From the NCBI RefSeq assembly GCF_001544455.2, contig NZ_FCOC02000014.1:122762-186761 (forward strand): a DNA stretch of 64,000 nucleotides, given 5' to 3'. The position numbers and the translations under genes are program-made. The stretch's first letter is position 1, and each line of letters begins with the position of its first letter. Origin of the DNA: Caballeronia sordidicola (lineage in GTDB: Bacteria > Pseudomonadota > Gammaproteobacteria > Burkholderiales > Burkholderiaceae). The notes below the pieces were generated by a model, which saw only the letters and a list, made by a program, of their open reading frames with translations, was not told the DNA's origin and made no database searches. Of this stretch, positions 17,279 through 26,072 are shown piece by piece.

Positions 17279-17340
17279 TCGACTCGACGTCCCAAGAACC
17301 AGTGTTGCGCGCGTGACTCAGTGTCCGTGCGCAATTCTTA

Positions 17341-17368
17341 ATGCCCGCTATTTCGCGGGCATCTTTTT
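17341..17368 (+). terminator. Rho-independent terminator of the usp operon
   Basis: An 8-bp perfect stem, ATGCCCGC (17341-17348) and GCGGGCAT (17355-17362), with the 6-nt loop TATTTC is followed by CTTTTT. This is a textbook intrinsic terminator. It lies about 100 bp after the third usp gene and before the response-regulator gene, so the latter is probably transcribed separately. Confidence 0.85.
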
Positions 17369-17447
17369 ACCGTCCGCGAGCCCCGTTCGGACGGGAAACC
17401 CGACGCGCGCAACTTTTCCCCGAACGCACTGAAGAAGATTTCCTGCA

Positions 17448-18095
17448 ATGACCCGTGTCCTGATAGCCGATGACCATGCGCTCGTTCGCGACGGACTGCG
17501 CCATATCCTCGACCGCGCAAGCGGCGTGGAGGTGGCGGGCGAAGCCAGCGACGGCGCCACGACCCTCGCAATGATCCGCGACACCACGGCGGACGTGCTC
17601 GTCCTCGACCTGTCCATGCCAGGGCGCAACGGCGTTGAACTGCTCAAGCAGATCAAGGACGAAAAACCGGCGCTGCGCGTGCTGGTCCTGACCATGCACG
17701 CCGAACAGCAATACGCGGTACGCGCGTTCAGAGCCGGTGCGTCGGGTTATCTGACGAAGGAAAGCGCGAGCGCCGAACTGGTCGCGGCGGTGAACAAGAT
17801 TGCATCGGGCGGCGTGTACGTGAGCCTGACAATGGCCGAACGGCTTGCGCAAAGTCTGAACGAGCACGGCGACGACCTGCCGCATCATCGTCTTTCGGAC
17901 CGCGAGTTCGAGGTATTCCGGCGCATCGCGGGCGGCGAAACGATCACGCAGATCGCCCAGGCGCTGTCGGTCAGCGCCAAGACCATCAGCACCTACAAGA
18001 CCCGGATTCTCGACAAGATGCAGATGCCGCATGACGCAGCGCTGATTCGCTACGCCGTGCGGCACAAGCTCTTCGAAGACGACCACGAAACCTGA
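17448..18095 (+). CDS. NarL/FixJ-family response regulator
   Basis: The 215-residue protein has a receiver domain (acidic pair in LIADDHALVR, phosphoacceptor Asp54 in VLVLDLSMPG, Lys104 in GYLTKES) and a C-terminal LuxR-type HTH (LSDREFEVFRRIAGGETITQIAQALSVS is split over residues ~148-175, then KTISTYKTRILDKM). No histidine kinase gene is adjacent, so it is an orphan here. Its position between the usp operon and an FNR gene suggests control of low-oxygen or redox functions. The only upstream dyad is the small CCCGT/ACGGG hairpin near 17382. Confidence 0.92.
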   Translation: MTRVLIADDHALVRDGLRHILDRASGVEVAGEASDGATTLAMIRDTTADVLVLDLSMPGRNGVELLKQIKDEKPALRVLVLTMHAEQQYAVRAFRAGASGYLTKESASAELVAAVNKIASGGVYVSLTMAERLAQSLNEHGDDLPHHRLSDREFEVFRRIAGGETITQIAQALSVSAKTISTYKTRILDKMQMPHDAALIRYAVRHKLFEDDHET

Positions 18096-18390
18096 GCGCC
18101 ACAGTCTGGCGTTCACGTTTTTGTAGTCCATTTCCTACATGAATTCTTGAATACCTACATTGTCTGACGCCGCTCGCTGATTTTATTTTGAGACAGAGTG
18201 GACCATACTCCCTCACTGAGCGTCGGCCGATTCCGGGGTCATCGACTCACGTCGGCAAGCACCCCATCGATCAGCCGCTGAATCTTCTGCGCGACACACC
18301 CGTGGCGCGTACCGATGCGCGCGTTGGACACTGCACCGTATGAATTGCCGCGCAAACGCATTGATGCAAACACCACTCACGGAAGACGTC
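18096..18390. promoter_or_regulatory. Intergenic region with CCTACAT direct repeats before the FNR gene
   Basis: CCTACAT occurs at 18134-18140 and again at 18154-18160, 20 bp apart and so on one face of the helix. A TGTAG in inverse orientation lies at 18122-18126. These could be sites for the adjacent NarL-type response regulator (inference). No FNR-consensus box was seen in this interval. Confidence 0.35.
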
Positions 18391-19173
18391 ATGACTTCAG
18401 CGACTGCTTGCGCATCTTCAGTTGCGAGCCCGCCACCTTCGGCTCGCACGGCACGTCCGGCCGTTCCCGGCTTTTCGCCAAGTTCCCGCCCCGATACACG
18501 TTGCTCCGCCTGTTCGCTGCACGCCATCTGCATGCCGACGCAACTGAGCGAGGCCGAACTTGGCAGGCTCGATGCGATCATCTGCTCGACACGGCTCGTG
18601 CGGCGCGGCGAGACGCTGTACCGGACCGGCGACGCGTTCAAGAGCATCTATGCCGTACGCACCGGATGCTTCAAGACGGTTATTGCGCATCGTGACGGAC
18701 AAGAGCAGGTGACAGGTTTCCACATTGCGGGCGAGCCGTTGGGTCTCGACGGTGTTTGCTCCGACGAGCAAAACTGCGACGCGGTCGCGCTCGAGGACAG
18801 CAAGGTCTGCGTGATCCCCTTCGATCTGCTCGAAGAGCTTTGCCACGACATCAAGGCCATGCAGCAGCACGTGCACCGGATGATGAGCGGCGAGATAGTA
18901 CGGGAGTCCGGGCTGATGATGATGCTTGGCACCATGACCGCCGAGCAGCGTCTCGCCACGTTCCTCATGAATCTTTCGTCGCGTATGAAAGCACGCGGTT
19001 ATTCGGCGGCAGAATTCAATCTGCGCATGACCCGCGAGGAGATCGGCAGTTATCTCGGGTTGAAACTCGAGACCGTGAGCCGGATGTTTTCGAAGCTGCA
19101 AAAGCAACGGATCGTGGATACGAACGGCAAGCAGATCCGGATTATCGATAGCGAGCGGCTCGCCGAAGTCTGA
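18391..19173 (+). CDS. fnr: FNR/ANR-type oxygen-sensing regulator
   Basis: The ~260-residue Crp/Fnr-family regulator has the [4Fe-4S] ligands of FNR: Cys38, Cys41 and Cys47 in RCSACSLHAICMP (C-x2-C-x5-C) and Cys140 in SKVCVIPF, equivalent to Cys122 of E. coli FNR. The cyclic-nucleotide-fold domain spans ~55-150. In the recognition helix, LKLETVSRMF keeps Glu227, Ser230 and Arg231, matching the E-x2-S-R that reads TTGAT half-sites. GGAAG precedes the ATG at 18391; upstream ATGs at 18340 and 18364 lack this. It should activate the usp promoter at 14921 when oxygen is low. Confidence 0.92.
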   Translation: MTSATACASSVASPPPSARTARPAVPGFSPSSRPDTRCSACSLHAICMPTQLSEAELGRLDAIICSTRLVRRGETLYRTGDAFKSIYAVRTGCFKTVIAHRDGQEQVTGFHIAGEPLGLDGVCSDEQNCDAVALEDSKVCVIPFDLLEELCHDIKAMQQHVHRMMSGEIVRESGLMMMLGTMTAEQRLATFLMNLSSRMKARGYSAAEFNLRMTREEIGSYLGLKLETVSRMFSKLQKQRIVDTNGKQIRIIDSERLAEV

Positions 19174-19200
19174 TCAGCCGCGCGCAGGTCCCGGCCTGCC

Positions 19201-19968
19201 ATGCCGATGGCGGAACACATGCCCCTGAATTACCTGCGCAGCTTCACGCGGCCCGAACGCACCGACCAGAGCAACCGGCGTCTCGGGCGTTGCCTGGCCT
19301 TCATAGCCGGCGCGGCGAATGCCGGCGGCTTTATCGCCGTCGGTCAATATACGTCCCATATGTCGGGCGTGGTGTCGGCGCTCGCCGATAACCTGTCGCT
19401 TGGCGAAACCGGTCTTGTCGTGGCCGGCCTGAGTTCGCTTCTGGCCTTCATGACCGGGGCCGCCACGTCCGCGATCATGATCAACTGGGGCCGGCGGCGC
19501 GGCGCGCAAAGCGAATACGCGTTGCCCTTGCTGCTGGAAGCCGCATTGCTGCTCTTCTTCGGCTTGCTCGGCGCCAACCTGGAACAGGACCGGATCCTGT
19601 TCGTGCCGGCGACCGTCGCGCTGCTCTGCTTTGTCATGGGCCTGCAGAACGCGATGATCACCAAGATTTCGAAGGCGGAAATCCGCACCACGCACATGAC
19701 TGGGCTCGTGACGGATGTGGGTATAGAACTGGGCAAGCTCGTGTACTGGAACGCAACCAAAGATGCGCCCGGCATGAAGGCGGTGAAGGCCGACCGCGCG
19801 AAGCTCGCGCTACTGGCGTCGCTGCTCGGGATGTTTTTTATCGGCGGGATTGCGGGCGCGATGGGATTCAAATACGTGGGTTTCGTCGCAACCATTCCAC
19901 TTTCCGCCATGCTTGTCATGCTGGCGGTCGTGCCGCTGGTCGACGATCTGGTCGGCCAGCGGCGCTGA
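19201..19968 (+). CDS. YoaK/DUF1275-family membrane protein
   Basis: The inner-membrane protein of up to 255 residues has about six hydrophobic helices. The family signature is seen in LAFIAGAANAGGFIAVGQYTSHMSG (two consecutive blocks) and NAMITKISKAEIRTTHMTGLVTD. The function of DUF1275 is not established. ATG 19219 has a better ribosome site (GGCGG) than ATG 19201 or 19207 and may be the true start. It follows the FNR gene by about 30 bp and may be co-transcribed with it. Confidence 0.88.
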   Translation: MPMAEHMPLNYLRSFTRPERTDQSNRRLGRCLAFIAGAANAGGFIAVGQYTSHMSGVVSALADNLSLGETGLVVAGLSSLLAFMTGAATSAIMINWGRRRGAQSEYALPLLLEAALLLFFGLLGANLEQDRILFVPATVALLCFVMGLQNAMITKISKAEIRTTHMTGLVTDVGIELGKLVYWNATKDAPGMKAVKADRAKLALLASLLGMFFIGGIAGAMGFKYVGFVATIPLSAMLVMLAVVPLVDDLVGQRR

Positions 19969-19983
19969 TTGCTTGGGCGCTGA

Positions 19984-20574
19984 TTAACCCAGCGTGAAAC
20001 GCTCGCGCGTGCTCACGTAGTCGCTCGCACCGAACCGCCCGACCGGAAAATAATGCTGTAGCCGCACGCGCCATGTTTCAGTATCGATGAGTTCATCGCG
20101 TGCGTGCAACCTGTGAACCCGCCCGATGAAGATGTGCCGGCTCGTGGTTTCCAGCGTCTCCCACAAGGTACATTCGAATGCGACAGGCGCCTCTGCGATT
20201 CTCGGCGGCGCCACGAACGAGCTTGCAACCGGCGTCAGCCCGACTTTCTCTAGCTCGCTGACATCGGGCGGCAGGCGCTCACCACAGCGATGCATTTTCC
20301 CGGCCATCGCCTCGTCGCTCAGATGCACGACAAACTCGCGGCTGCGTGCAATGTTCACGGCCGTGTCCTTGAGCGAGCCGTCATCGAGACGGTTGATGCT
20401 GATCATCACAATGGGCGGCTCCTCGCCCATCATGTTGAACATCGAAAACGGCGCGGCGTTGATCGTGCCGGTCGCGCTCAACGTGGTGACCAGCGCGATG
20501 GGCCGCGGCACGATCAGGCTCGCCATGAGCTTGTAGCGCTGATATTCCGTAATGGCTTCGAAGTCGATTTCCAT
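19984..20574 (-). CDS. Flavin reductase-family protein
   Basis: The ~196-residue protein has the flavin reductase-like FMN-binding split barrel. It begins MEIDFEAITEYQRYKLMAS, and the core blocks are LIVPRPIALVTTLSATGTINAAPFSMFN (consecutive) and SREFVVHLSDEAMAGKMHRCG. Members bind FMN and either reduce it for partner monooxygenases or act on their own substrates. A long in-frame extension to 20817 overlaps the GntR gene and is not conserved, so the ATG at 20574 is used. It is the last gene of a minus-strand group with a GntR regulator and a deacetylase-like enzyme. It could supply FMNH2 to the monooxygenases elsewhere in the window, but that is speculative. Confidence 0.88.
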   Translation of the reverse strand: MEIDFEAITEYQRYKLMASLIVPRPIALVTTLSATGTINAAPFSMFNMMGEEPPIVMISINRLDDGSLKDTAVNIARSREFVVHLSDEAMAGKMHRCGERLPPDVSELEKVGLTPVASSFVAPPRIAEAPVAFECTLWETLETTSRHIFIGRVHRLHARDELIDTETWRVRLQHYFPVGRFGASDYVSTRERFTLG

Positions 20575-20611
20575 GATGGCCCGTTCAGGTTTGAGGCAGC
20601 GTGCAAGTGGT

Positions 20612-21334
20612 TCAGGGTTGAAGCAGACCAAGCAGTTGCCCGAGACTTTGCTCGCCTTGCATGCGTGACGTTTCAATGCGTTCTTCCAGCTCACGAAGAT
20701 GCGCTTCCATGCGGCTGATTGCGCCGGATGCGTCGCGCGCTTCAATGCAATCGACAATTGCCGTGTGTTCGTCGTGCTCGCATGGCGCGTTGCCCGGCGG
20801 CTCGTACACGCCGACAATCAGCGAGCATCGCGATACGAGTTCGCTCAGATAGCGCTGCAGAATCGAATTGCCCGCGAGTCCCGCTATGCGCAAATGGAAG
20901 CCGCTGGCAAGCCGTGCCCATGACGGCTGATCAAATCGATGCATTGCTTCGTGTTCGTCGGCAAGCTGGCGGCGCAATACGTCGATATCGCGCGCGCTTG
21001 CGCGTTGCACCGCAAGTTCCACCAGGATGCGTTCCAGCGACCGGCGCGCTTCGAAAATCTCGCGCGTCTCCTCAGGCGTTGGCTCGGCAATCACGGCGCC
21101 CTTGTTCGGACGCAACGAGACGATACCTTCGTAAGCCAGCCGCTCCAGCACGCGCCGCACGACCGCGCGGCCGACACCGAACAACTGGCACAACTCCGGT
21201 TCCGGCAGCTTGGTGCCGGGCGTCAGGCGATGATTGAGCACGCCGTCGAAGATCGCCTGATAGAGGCGTGTGTCGATGTCTTCCTGTGAGGTATCGGGCC
21301 TTTGCGCGACTCGAAGCGCGGGTCTGGGTGTCAT
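20612..21334 (-). CDS. GntR-family regulator with FCD domain
   Basis: The 240-residue regulator has an N-terminal winged helix (LYQAIFDGVLNHRLTPGTKL, ELCQLFGVGRAVVRRVLERL, residues ~23-85) and a C-terminal all-helical FCD domain with the metal-ligand pattern ending in DEHTAIVDCIEARDASGA. The start overlaps the stop of the deacetylase-like gene by 4 bp (ATGA), so they are one operon. FCD regulators usually sense an organic acid or a catabolic intermediate. The natural targets would be this operon and the divergent PotABCD-type importer. Confidence 0.92.
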   Translation of the reverse strand: MTPRPALRVAQRPDTSQEDIDTRLYQAIFDGVLNHRLTPGTKLPEPELCQLFGVGRAVVRRVLERLAYEGIVSLRPNKGAVIAEPTPEETREIFEARRSLERILVELAVQRASARDIDVLRRQLADEHEAMHRFDQPSWARLASGFHLRIAGLAGNSILQRYLSELVSRCSLIVGVYEPPGNAPCEHDEHTAIVDCIEARDASGAISRMEAHLRELEERIETSRMQGEQSLGQLLGLLQP

Positions 21335-22314
21335 GTTCGTGCATGAAAAGTGGCATGTTCCGGGCCGGTGAGCCCTGCGCGTTCCATCTCGTCCATATGA
21401 TGCGCAATCGCGCCGGGCGTCGTCATCCAGACATCGCCATTCGCTCGCGCGGCCGCGATGTGCCGAAGCGCACGCCGCAAATGACGCAACCGGTACGGCT
21501 GTCCAACGAGGTAAGGATGCAGCGCGATACCCATCACGAGCGCCTGCTTGTGGCGGCTGTTGCTGGCTTGATCGAGCATCTCGTCAAATTGATCGATGAT
21601 CATGTCCGCAAAAGCGCGTGCGTCGAGCTGACGGCCTATGATCATCGGCAAGTCGTTGAGTTCTTGCGGATACGGGATCGACCATAGTGAACCGGCGCGC
21701 GTCGCCATGCGAACCGGGCGGTCATCGTGGCACCAGTTGAGCGTGTAAGCGTAGCCCGTTTCCGCGAGCAAGTCTGGCGTCAGGTGCGACTCTGAAATCC
21801 ATGGCGAGAGCCAACCCGAAGGTGGCGTCCCCGAATGTGACGCAATGCGCTCGCGGCAGTGAAGCAGTAACGCACGCTCATCGGCTTCGTTCAGGTCGCT
21901 CTGGCGTTGCGCGTTCGTATGGCCATGCGCGATGAGTTCGTCGCCTCGCGCGAGACATGCATCAATGACATCGGGGCAATGATCATAGAGCGCCGTGTTG
22001 ATCAGCGTGCCGCACGGCAGGCCGAGCTGATCGAACAGTTCCATGCAGCGCCATACACCTACGCGGTTTCCATATTCGCGCCAACTGTAGTTGAGCACAT
22101 CGGGTTGCGGCGAAACGGGGCCAAGCGCCGCGCCCAGTCCTTCGCCAAACGCAAAGTGCTCGATATTGAAGCCGAGATAAACGGCAAGTCCGGTGTCTCC
22201 CGGCCATCGAAACGAATCGGTATCGGAAATGGCGCGATACGCAAACCGCTCATGCGTCGCGAGCGGACCGAACGCTGGTCCGTGCGACGCGCCAGCGTGA
22301 CTAATGATGACCAT
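21331..22314 (-). CDS. Polysaccharide deacetylase/PuuE-like hydrolase
   Basis: The 327-residue NodB-fold hydrolase resembles the PuuE-type allantoinase branch rather than chitin deacetylases. Visible blocks are YSWREYGNRVGVWRCMELFD, ELIAHGHTNAQRQSDL, PPSGWLSPWISES and MGIALHPYLVGQPYRLRHL, where the His residues would bind the metal. Enzymes of this branch act on small C-N compounds. Linkage to a polyamine-type importer with a sigma-54 promoter suggests a nitrogen-scavenging pathway for an imported substrate (inference). It is the first gene of the minus-strand operon. Confidence 0.85.
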   Translation of the reverse strand: MVIISHAGASHGPAFGPLATHERFAYRAISDTDSFRWPGDTGLAVYLGFNIEHFAFGEGLGAALGPVSPQPDVLNYSWREYGNRVGVWRCMELFDQLGLPCGTLINTALYDHCPDVIDACLARGDELIAHGHTNAQRQSDLNEADERALLLHCRERIASHSGTPPSGWLSPWISESHLTPDLLAETGYAYTLNWCHDDRPVRMATRAGSLWSIPYPQELNDLPMIIGRQLDARAFADMIIDQFDEMLDQASNSRHKQALVMGIALHPYLVGQPYRLRHLRRALRHIAAARANGDVWMTTPGAIAHHMDEMERAGLTGPEHATFHART

Positions 22315-22636
22315 GTGCGAAAACCCCCGAATACCTCAACACGAAACGTGCTGCGCGTGAACCTTTTTGGTGGATCGCGCACTGTCGCGGACTGCCGACG
22401 CACCGTGACCGTGCGGCTTTCGGTCCTGGATCGCCGACAGATCGATTTTGAATCGTGTGCAATTTACACGCCATATCGTCGACATTCAATAGGGGCGATG
22501 GTTTGCATGAAACGCAATGCACCACGAACAAAGTGGCATGTGTCTTGCAATTCACGGTGCATCAGCCGGCCGCAGCCCTTGGTGCAGTTATCGATCAGGA
22601 AACGCAACGCATGAGTTCGTTCGTGAGTCCGTCCAT
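22315..22636. promoter_or_regulatory. Divergent control region with sigma-54 promoter
   Basis: This interval separates the deacetylase operon from the importer operon. On the plus strand, TGGCATGTGTCTTGCA at 22534-22549 has GG and GC ten bases apart and differs from the sigma-54 consensus (TGGCAC-N5-TTGCA) by one base. Transcription would start near 22560, 77 nt before the first importer gene. The short inverted pair GCAT/ATGC just upstream (22505-22520) could belong to an activator site. Confidence 0.6.
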
Positions 22637-23695
22637 ATGAGTCAGTCCACTTCAGCCGTAGTGAAGACCGAAGCTGCTGACATAGAACTCGTTCACGTGT
22701 CGAAGCAATACGGCGACTCGCTCGCGGTCGACGCCATCGACCTGCGCATTCCGGGCGGCCAGTACTGCTGCCTGCTCGGGCCTTCGGGCTGTGGCAAGAC
22801 ATCGACGCTACGGATGATTGCGGGTCACGAATCGATCACCGATGGCGACATCCTCATAGGCCAGCGCAACGTGACGCGCGCACCGCCCGCCACGCGTGGC
22901 ACCGCAATGGTCTTCCAGAGCTATGCGCTGTTCCCGCATTTGTCCGCACTCGACAACGTCGCGTTCAGCCTCAAGATGCGGGGCGTGGCGAAAGACGCGC
23001 GCCGCAAGCGCGCGGGCGAACTGCTCGAACTCGTTGCAATGAGCGCGTTCGCCGAACGCAAGCCATCGCAGTTATCGGGCGGCCAGCAACAACGTGTAGC
23101 GCTCGCCCGCGCGCTTCTGAACGAACCGCGTTGCCTGCTCCTGGATGAACCGTTGTCGGCGCTCGACCCGTTCCTGCGCATCCAGATGCGCGCTGAACTC
23201 AAGCGCTGGCAGAAGGAACTCGGCATCACTTTCGTGCACGTCACGCACTCGCAAGAAGAAGCGATGGCGCTCGCCGACATGGTCGTGGTGATGAGCCATG
23301 GACGCATAGAACAAAGTGGTTCTCCGCATGAAGTCTTCAACCGGCCGCGCACTGAATTCGTCGCGCGTTTCCTCGGCGGCCATAACGTGCTCAGCGCCAA
23401 CGGACGCGCCTTTACCGTGCGCGCCGATCATCTGCGAATTGCGCCCCACGGCGCGACGCCCGTGCAGCCGACGGCCAGCGACGGCGGGCTTAGCCGTATC
23501 GGCGGCATTCCTTGCACGGTCCGCGAGACCGAATATCAGGGCACGCATCTGCGCATGACGCTGGCGCCGCTCGACGGTTCGCCCGAACTCATCTCACTGC
23601 TGCCCGATAACGAATACGACCCGCAGCGTCTTTGCCCCGATGCGCGCGTCGTGGTCTGGTGGAACGAGCACGATGCGCACGCATTGGCGGCATGA
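22637..23695 (+). CDS. ABC transporter ATP-binding protein, PotA type
   Basis: The ~352-residue ATPase of a spermidine/putrescine-type importer has Walker A GPSGCGKTSTL, signature LSGGQQQRVALARA, Walker B CLLLDEPLSALD and a switch His in FVHVTHSQEEAM. The C-terminal TOBE-like domain starts around residue 245. The ATG at 22637 is chosen because the conserved N-terminal strand follows it; the 40-codon upstream extension is not conserved and would overlap the promoter. It heads a four-gene importer operon. Confidence 0.93.
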   Translation: MSQSTSAVVKTEAADIELVHVSKQYGDSLAVDAIDLRIPGGQYCCLLGPSGCGKTSTLRMIAGHESITDGDILIGQRNVTRAPPATRGTAMVFQSYALFPHLSALDNVAFSLKMRGVAKDARRKRAGELLELVAMSAFAERKPSQLSGGQQQRVALARALLNEPRCLLLDEPLSALDPFLRIQMRAELKRWQKELGITFVHVTHSQEEAMALADMVVVMSHGRIEQSGSPHEVFNRPRTEFVARFLGGHNVLSANGRAFTVRADHLRIAPHGATPVQPTASDGGLSRIGGIPCTVRETEYQGTHLRMTLAPLDGSPELISLLPDNEYDPQRLCPDARVVVWWNEHDAHALAA

Positions 23696-23767
23696 AAGAT
23701 CGAGCGGCGCCGCACCACATGAAAACCGCGCGGGACTGCGCGAGAACGTCAACCAAGGGAGATTGCA

Positions 23768-25084
23768 ATGAGCGAGCGAAACGAATACCCGTCCGATACT
23801 ACGGCAAGCGAGCCCGCTGAATCGGGCCTCGGCTCGGGCCACGGCTTGACGCGCCGCAGCTTGCTCAAGGGCGCGGTGGCGGCAGCGGGTCTTGCGGGGT
23901 TCCCCTTCGTGCACGCGCAGGAAAAGATCACGCTTCGCTATCTCGGCACAGCGGTGAACCAGAGCTCGGATATCGCAAAGAAGTTCCAGGAAGACACGGG
24001 CATTCGGATCCAGTACATCCCGGTCACGACCGACGACGTCGCCAAGCGCATCATCACGCAACCGAACTCGTTCGATATTGTCGACACCGAGTACTTCTCG
24101 CTGAAGAAGCTGATCCCCGCCGGAACACTCGCCGGCATGGACGCGAAGAAGATCAAGCTCGCCGACAAGATCACGCCTGTGCTCACTCGCGGCGAAGTCG
24201 ACGGCAAGAAAATTGGCGACCAGGGCACCGCACCGAAGAAAGTGATGTTTTTGACAGGCCCACGCTCGACGCAATTTTCCGCGACGCCCACCGAATGGAT
24301 GACACTGATCCCCACCACCTACAACGCCGACACGCTCGGCATCCGCCCCGACCTGATCAAGCGTCCAATCGCGAGCTGGTCCGAACTGCTCAACCCCGAG
24401 TTCAAGGGCAAGGCCGCGCTGCTCAACATACCGGCCATCGGCATCATGGATTCGGCGATGGCTATCGAGGCAATGGGCCACATGAAGTACGGCGACAAGG
24501 GCAACATGACCAAGGCCGAGATTGACCAGACCATCAAGATCCTCATCGAGGCGAAGCGCGCGGGTCAGTTCCGGGCCTTCTGGAAAGACTTCAACGAAAG
24601 CGTGAACCTGATGGCGTCAGGCGAGGTCGTCATCCAGTCCATGTGGTCGCCAGCCGTGACGAAGGTCCGCACCATGGGCGTTGCCTGCAGGTTCCAGCCG
24701 CTGAAGGAGGGGTATCGGTCGTGGGCGTCGGGGTTTGGACTGCCGCGTTCACTGCAGGGCCGCAAGCTCGACGCCGCGTATGAATTCATCAACTGGTTCC
24801 AGGACGGCTGGGCAGGCGCCTACCTGATGCGCCAGGGCTATTACCCCGGCGTGCCCGACACCGCCAAGCCCCACATGCAGGCCTACGAATGGGATTACTG
24901 GATGGAGGGCAAGCCTGCGGCGCAGGACATCAAGGCGCCCGACGGCCAGTTATTGGAAAAGGCCGGCACCGTGCGCGACGGCGGCTCGTACAACCAGCGT
25001 ATGGGCGCAATCGCGTGCTGGAATGCGGTGATGGACGAGAACATCTACATGGTCCAGAAATGGAATGAGTTCATCGCGGCCTGA
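23768..25084 (+). CDS. ABC transporter substrate-binding protein, PotD-like, Tat-exported
   Basis: The 438-residue periplasmic binding protein is related to polyamine-binding PotD/PotF. An unusually long n-region (~27 residues) precedes the twin-arginine motif LTRRSLLKGAVAAAGLAG, with probable cleavage after Val-His-Ala. The mature protein begins EKITLRYLGTAVNQSSDIAK. A possible ribosome site (AAGGGAG) precedes the ATG. It sits between the ATPase and the two permeases. Polyamines or another small cationic or nitrogenous compound are plausible ligands. Confidence 0.92.
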   Translation: MSERNEYPSDTTASEPAESGLGSGHGLTRRSLLKGAVAAAGLAGFPFVHAQEKITLRYLGTAVNQSSDIAKKFQEDTGIRIQYIPVTTDDVAKRIITQPNSFDIVDTEYFSLKKLIPAGTLAGMDAKKIKLADKITPVLTRGEVDGKKIGDQGTAPKKVMFLTGPRSTQFSATPTEWMTLIPTTYNADTLGIRPDLIKRPIASWSELLNPEFKGKAALLNIPAIGIMDSAMAIEAMGHMKYGDKGNMTKAEIDQTIKILIEAKRAGQFRAFWKDFNESVNLMASGEVVIQSMWSPAVTKVRTMGVACRFQPLKEGYRSWASGFGLPRSLQGRKLDAAYEFINWFQDGWAGAYLMRQGYYPGVPDTAKPHMQAYEWDYWMEGKPAAQDIKAPDGQLLEKAGTVRDGGSYNQRMGAIACWNAVMDENIYMVQKWNEFIAA

Positions 25085-25156
25085 GTTCGCGGGTGCCGGC
25101 TTCATGCCTTGCATGAAACCCGCCACATCAGTTCATTCATGGGGAATCGTCACGCA

Positions 25157-26071
25157 ATGGCATCGATCGAGCTTCCCGTTCAAACACTTGATGCGCCGGT
25201 CAAACACCGGCGAAGCACCGCATGGCTGCAGGCAACGCCGCTGACGCTGACCTTTGCGCTGTTCTTCGTCGTGCCGCTGATTATCACGTTGATTGTGAGC
25301 TTCTGGGACTTCAACGAGTACCAGATCATCCCCGCGTTCACGCTGAAAAACTATGCGGCGATTTTCGACGGATGTTCATCGACAACCGATGTTTGCGTGA
25401 CCTTCAAGACCTATGCGTCGACCCTCAAGTTCTGCGCGATCGTATGGGCCGTCACGCTTTTGATCGGCTTCACGATTGCCTATTTCCTTGCATTCCATGT
25501 GCGCTCATCGGGCATGCAGACCGTGCTGTTCCTCGTTTGCACCATACCGTTCTGGACCTCCAATGTGATCCGGATGATTTCGTGGATGCCGCTGCTCGGG
25601 CGCAACGGACTCGTGAACCAGGCGCTGATAAGCACGCATATGATCGACCGGCCGCTCGAATGGCTGCTGTACTCGAATTTCTCCGTCGTCCTCGCGTTCG
25701 TACATCTTTATACGTTCTTCATGATCGTTCCGATCTTCAATGCAATGATGCGCATAGACCGGTCCCTGCTCGAGGCCGCACGCGACGCCGGCGCCACCGG
25801 CTGGCAAGTCATGCGCGAAGTGGTGCTGCCGTTATCGAAGACGGGAATCGTGATTGGTTCGATCTTCGTGATCACCATCGTCATGGGCGATTTCCTGACC
25901 GTGGGCGTGATGGGGGGCCAGCAGATTGCGTCGGTGGGAAAGATCATTCAGGTGCAGACGGGCTATCTGCAGTTTCCCGCAGCCGCCGCCAACGCGATCA
26001 TCCTGCTCGCCGTGGTGCTCATGATCGTGTGGGCGTTGACCCGCGTAGTCGATATCCGCAAGGAGCTGTGA
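25157..26071 (+). CDS. ABC transporter permease, PotB-like
   Basis: The ~304-residue inner-membrane permease has six hydrophobic helices, the first at PLTLTFALFFVVPLIITLIV. The EAA-like loop for ATPase contact is LEAARDAGATGWQVMREVVL. Three in-frame starts are possible: TTG 25109, ATG 25139 and ATG 25157. The last has a GGGGA element 10 bp upstream and is used here. The gene ends one base before the next permease starts. Confidence 0.9.
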   Translation: MASIELPVQTLDAPVKHRRSTAWLQATPLTLTFALFFVVPLIITLIVSFWDFNEYQIIPAFTLKNYAAIFDGCSSTTDVCVTFKTYASTLKFCAIVWAVTLLIGFTIAYFLAFHVRSSGMQTVLFLVCTIPFWTSNVIRMISWMPLLGRNGLVNQALISTHMIDRPLEWLLYSNFSVVLAFVHLYTFFMIVPIFNAMMRIDRSLLEAARDAGATGWQVMREVVLPLSKTGIVIGSIFVITIVMGDFLTVGVMGGQQIASVGKIIQVQTGYLQFPAAAANAIILLAVVLMIVWALTRVVDIRKEL

Positions 26072-26072
26072 C

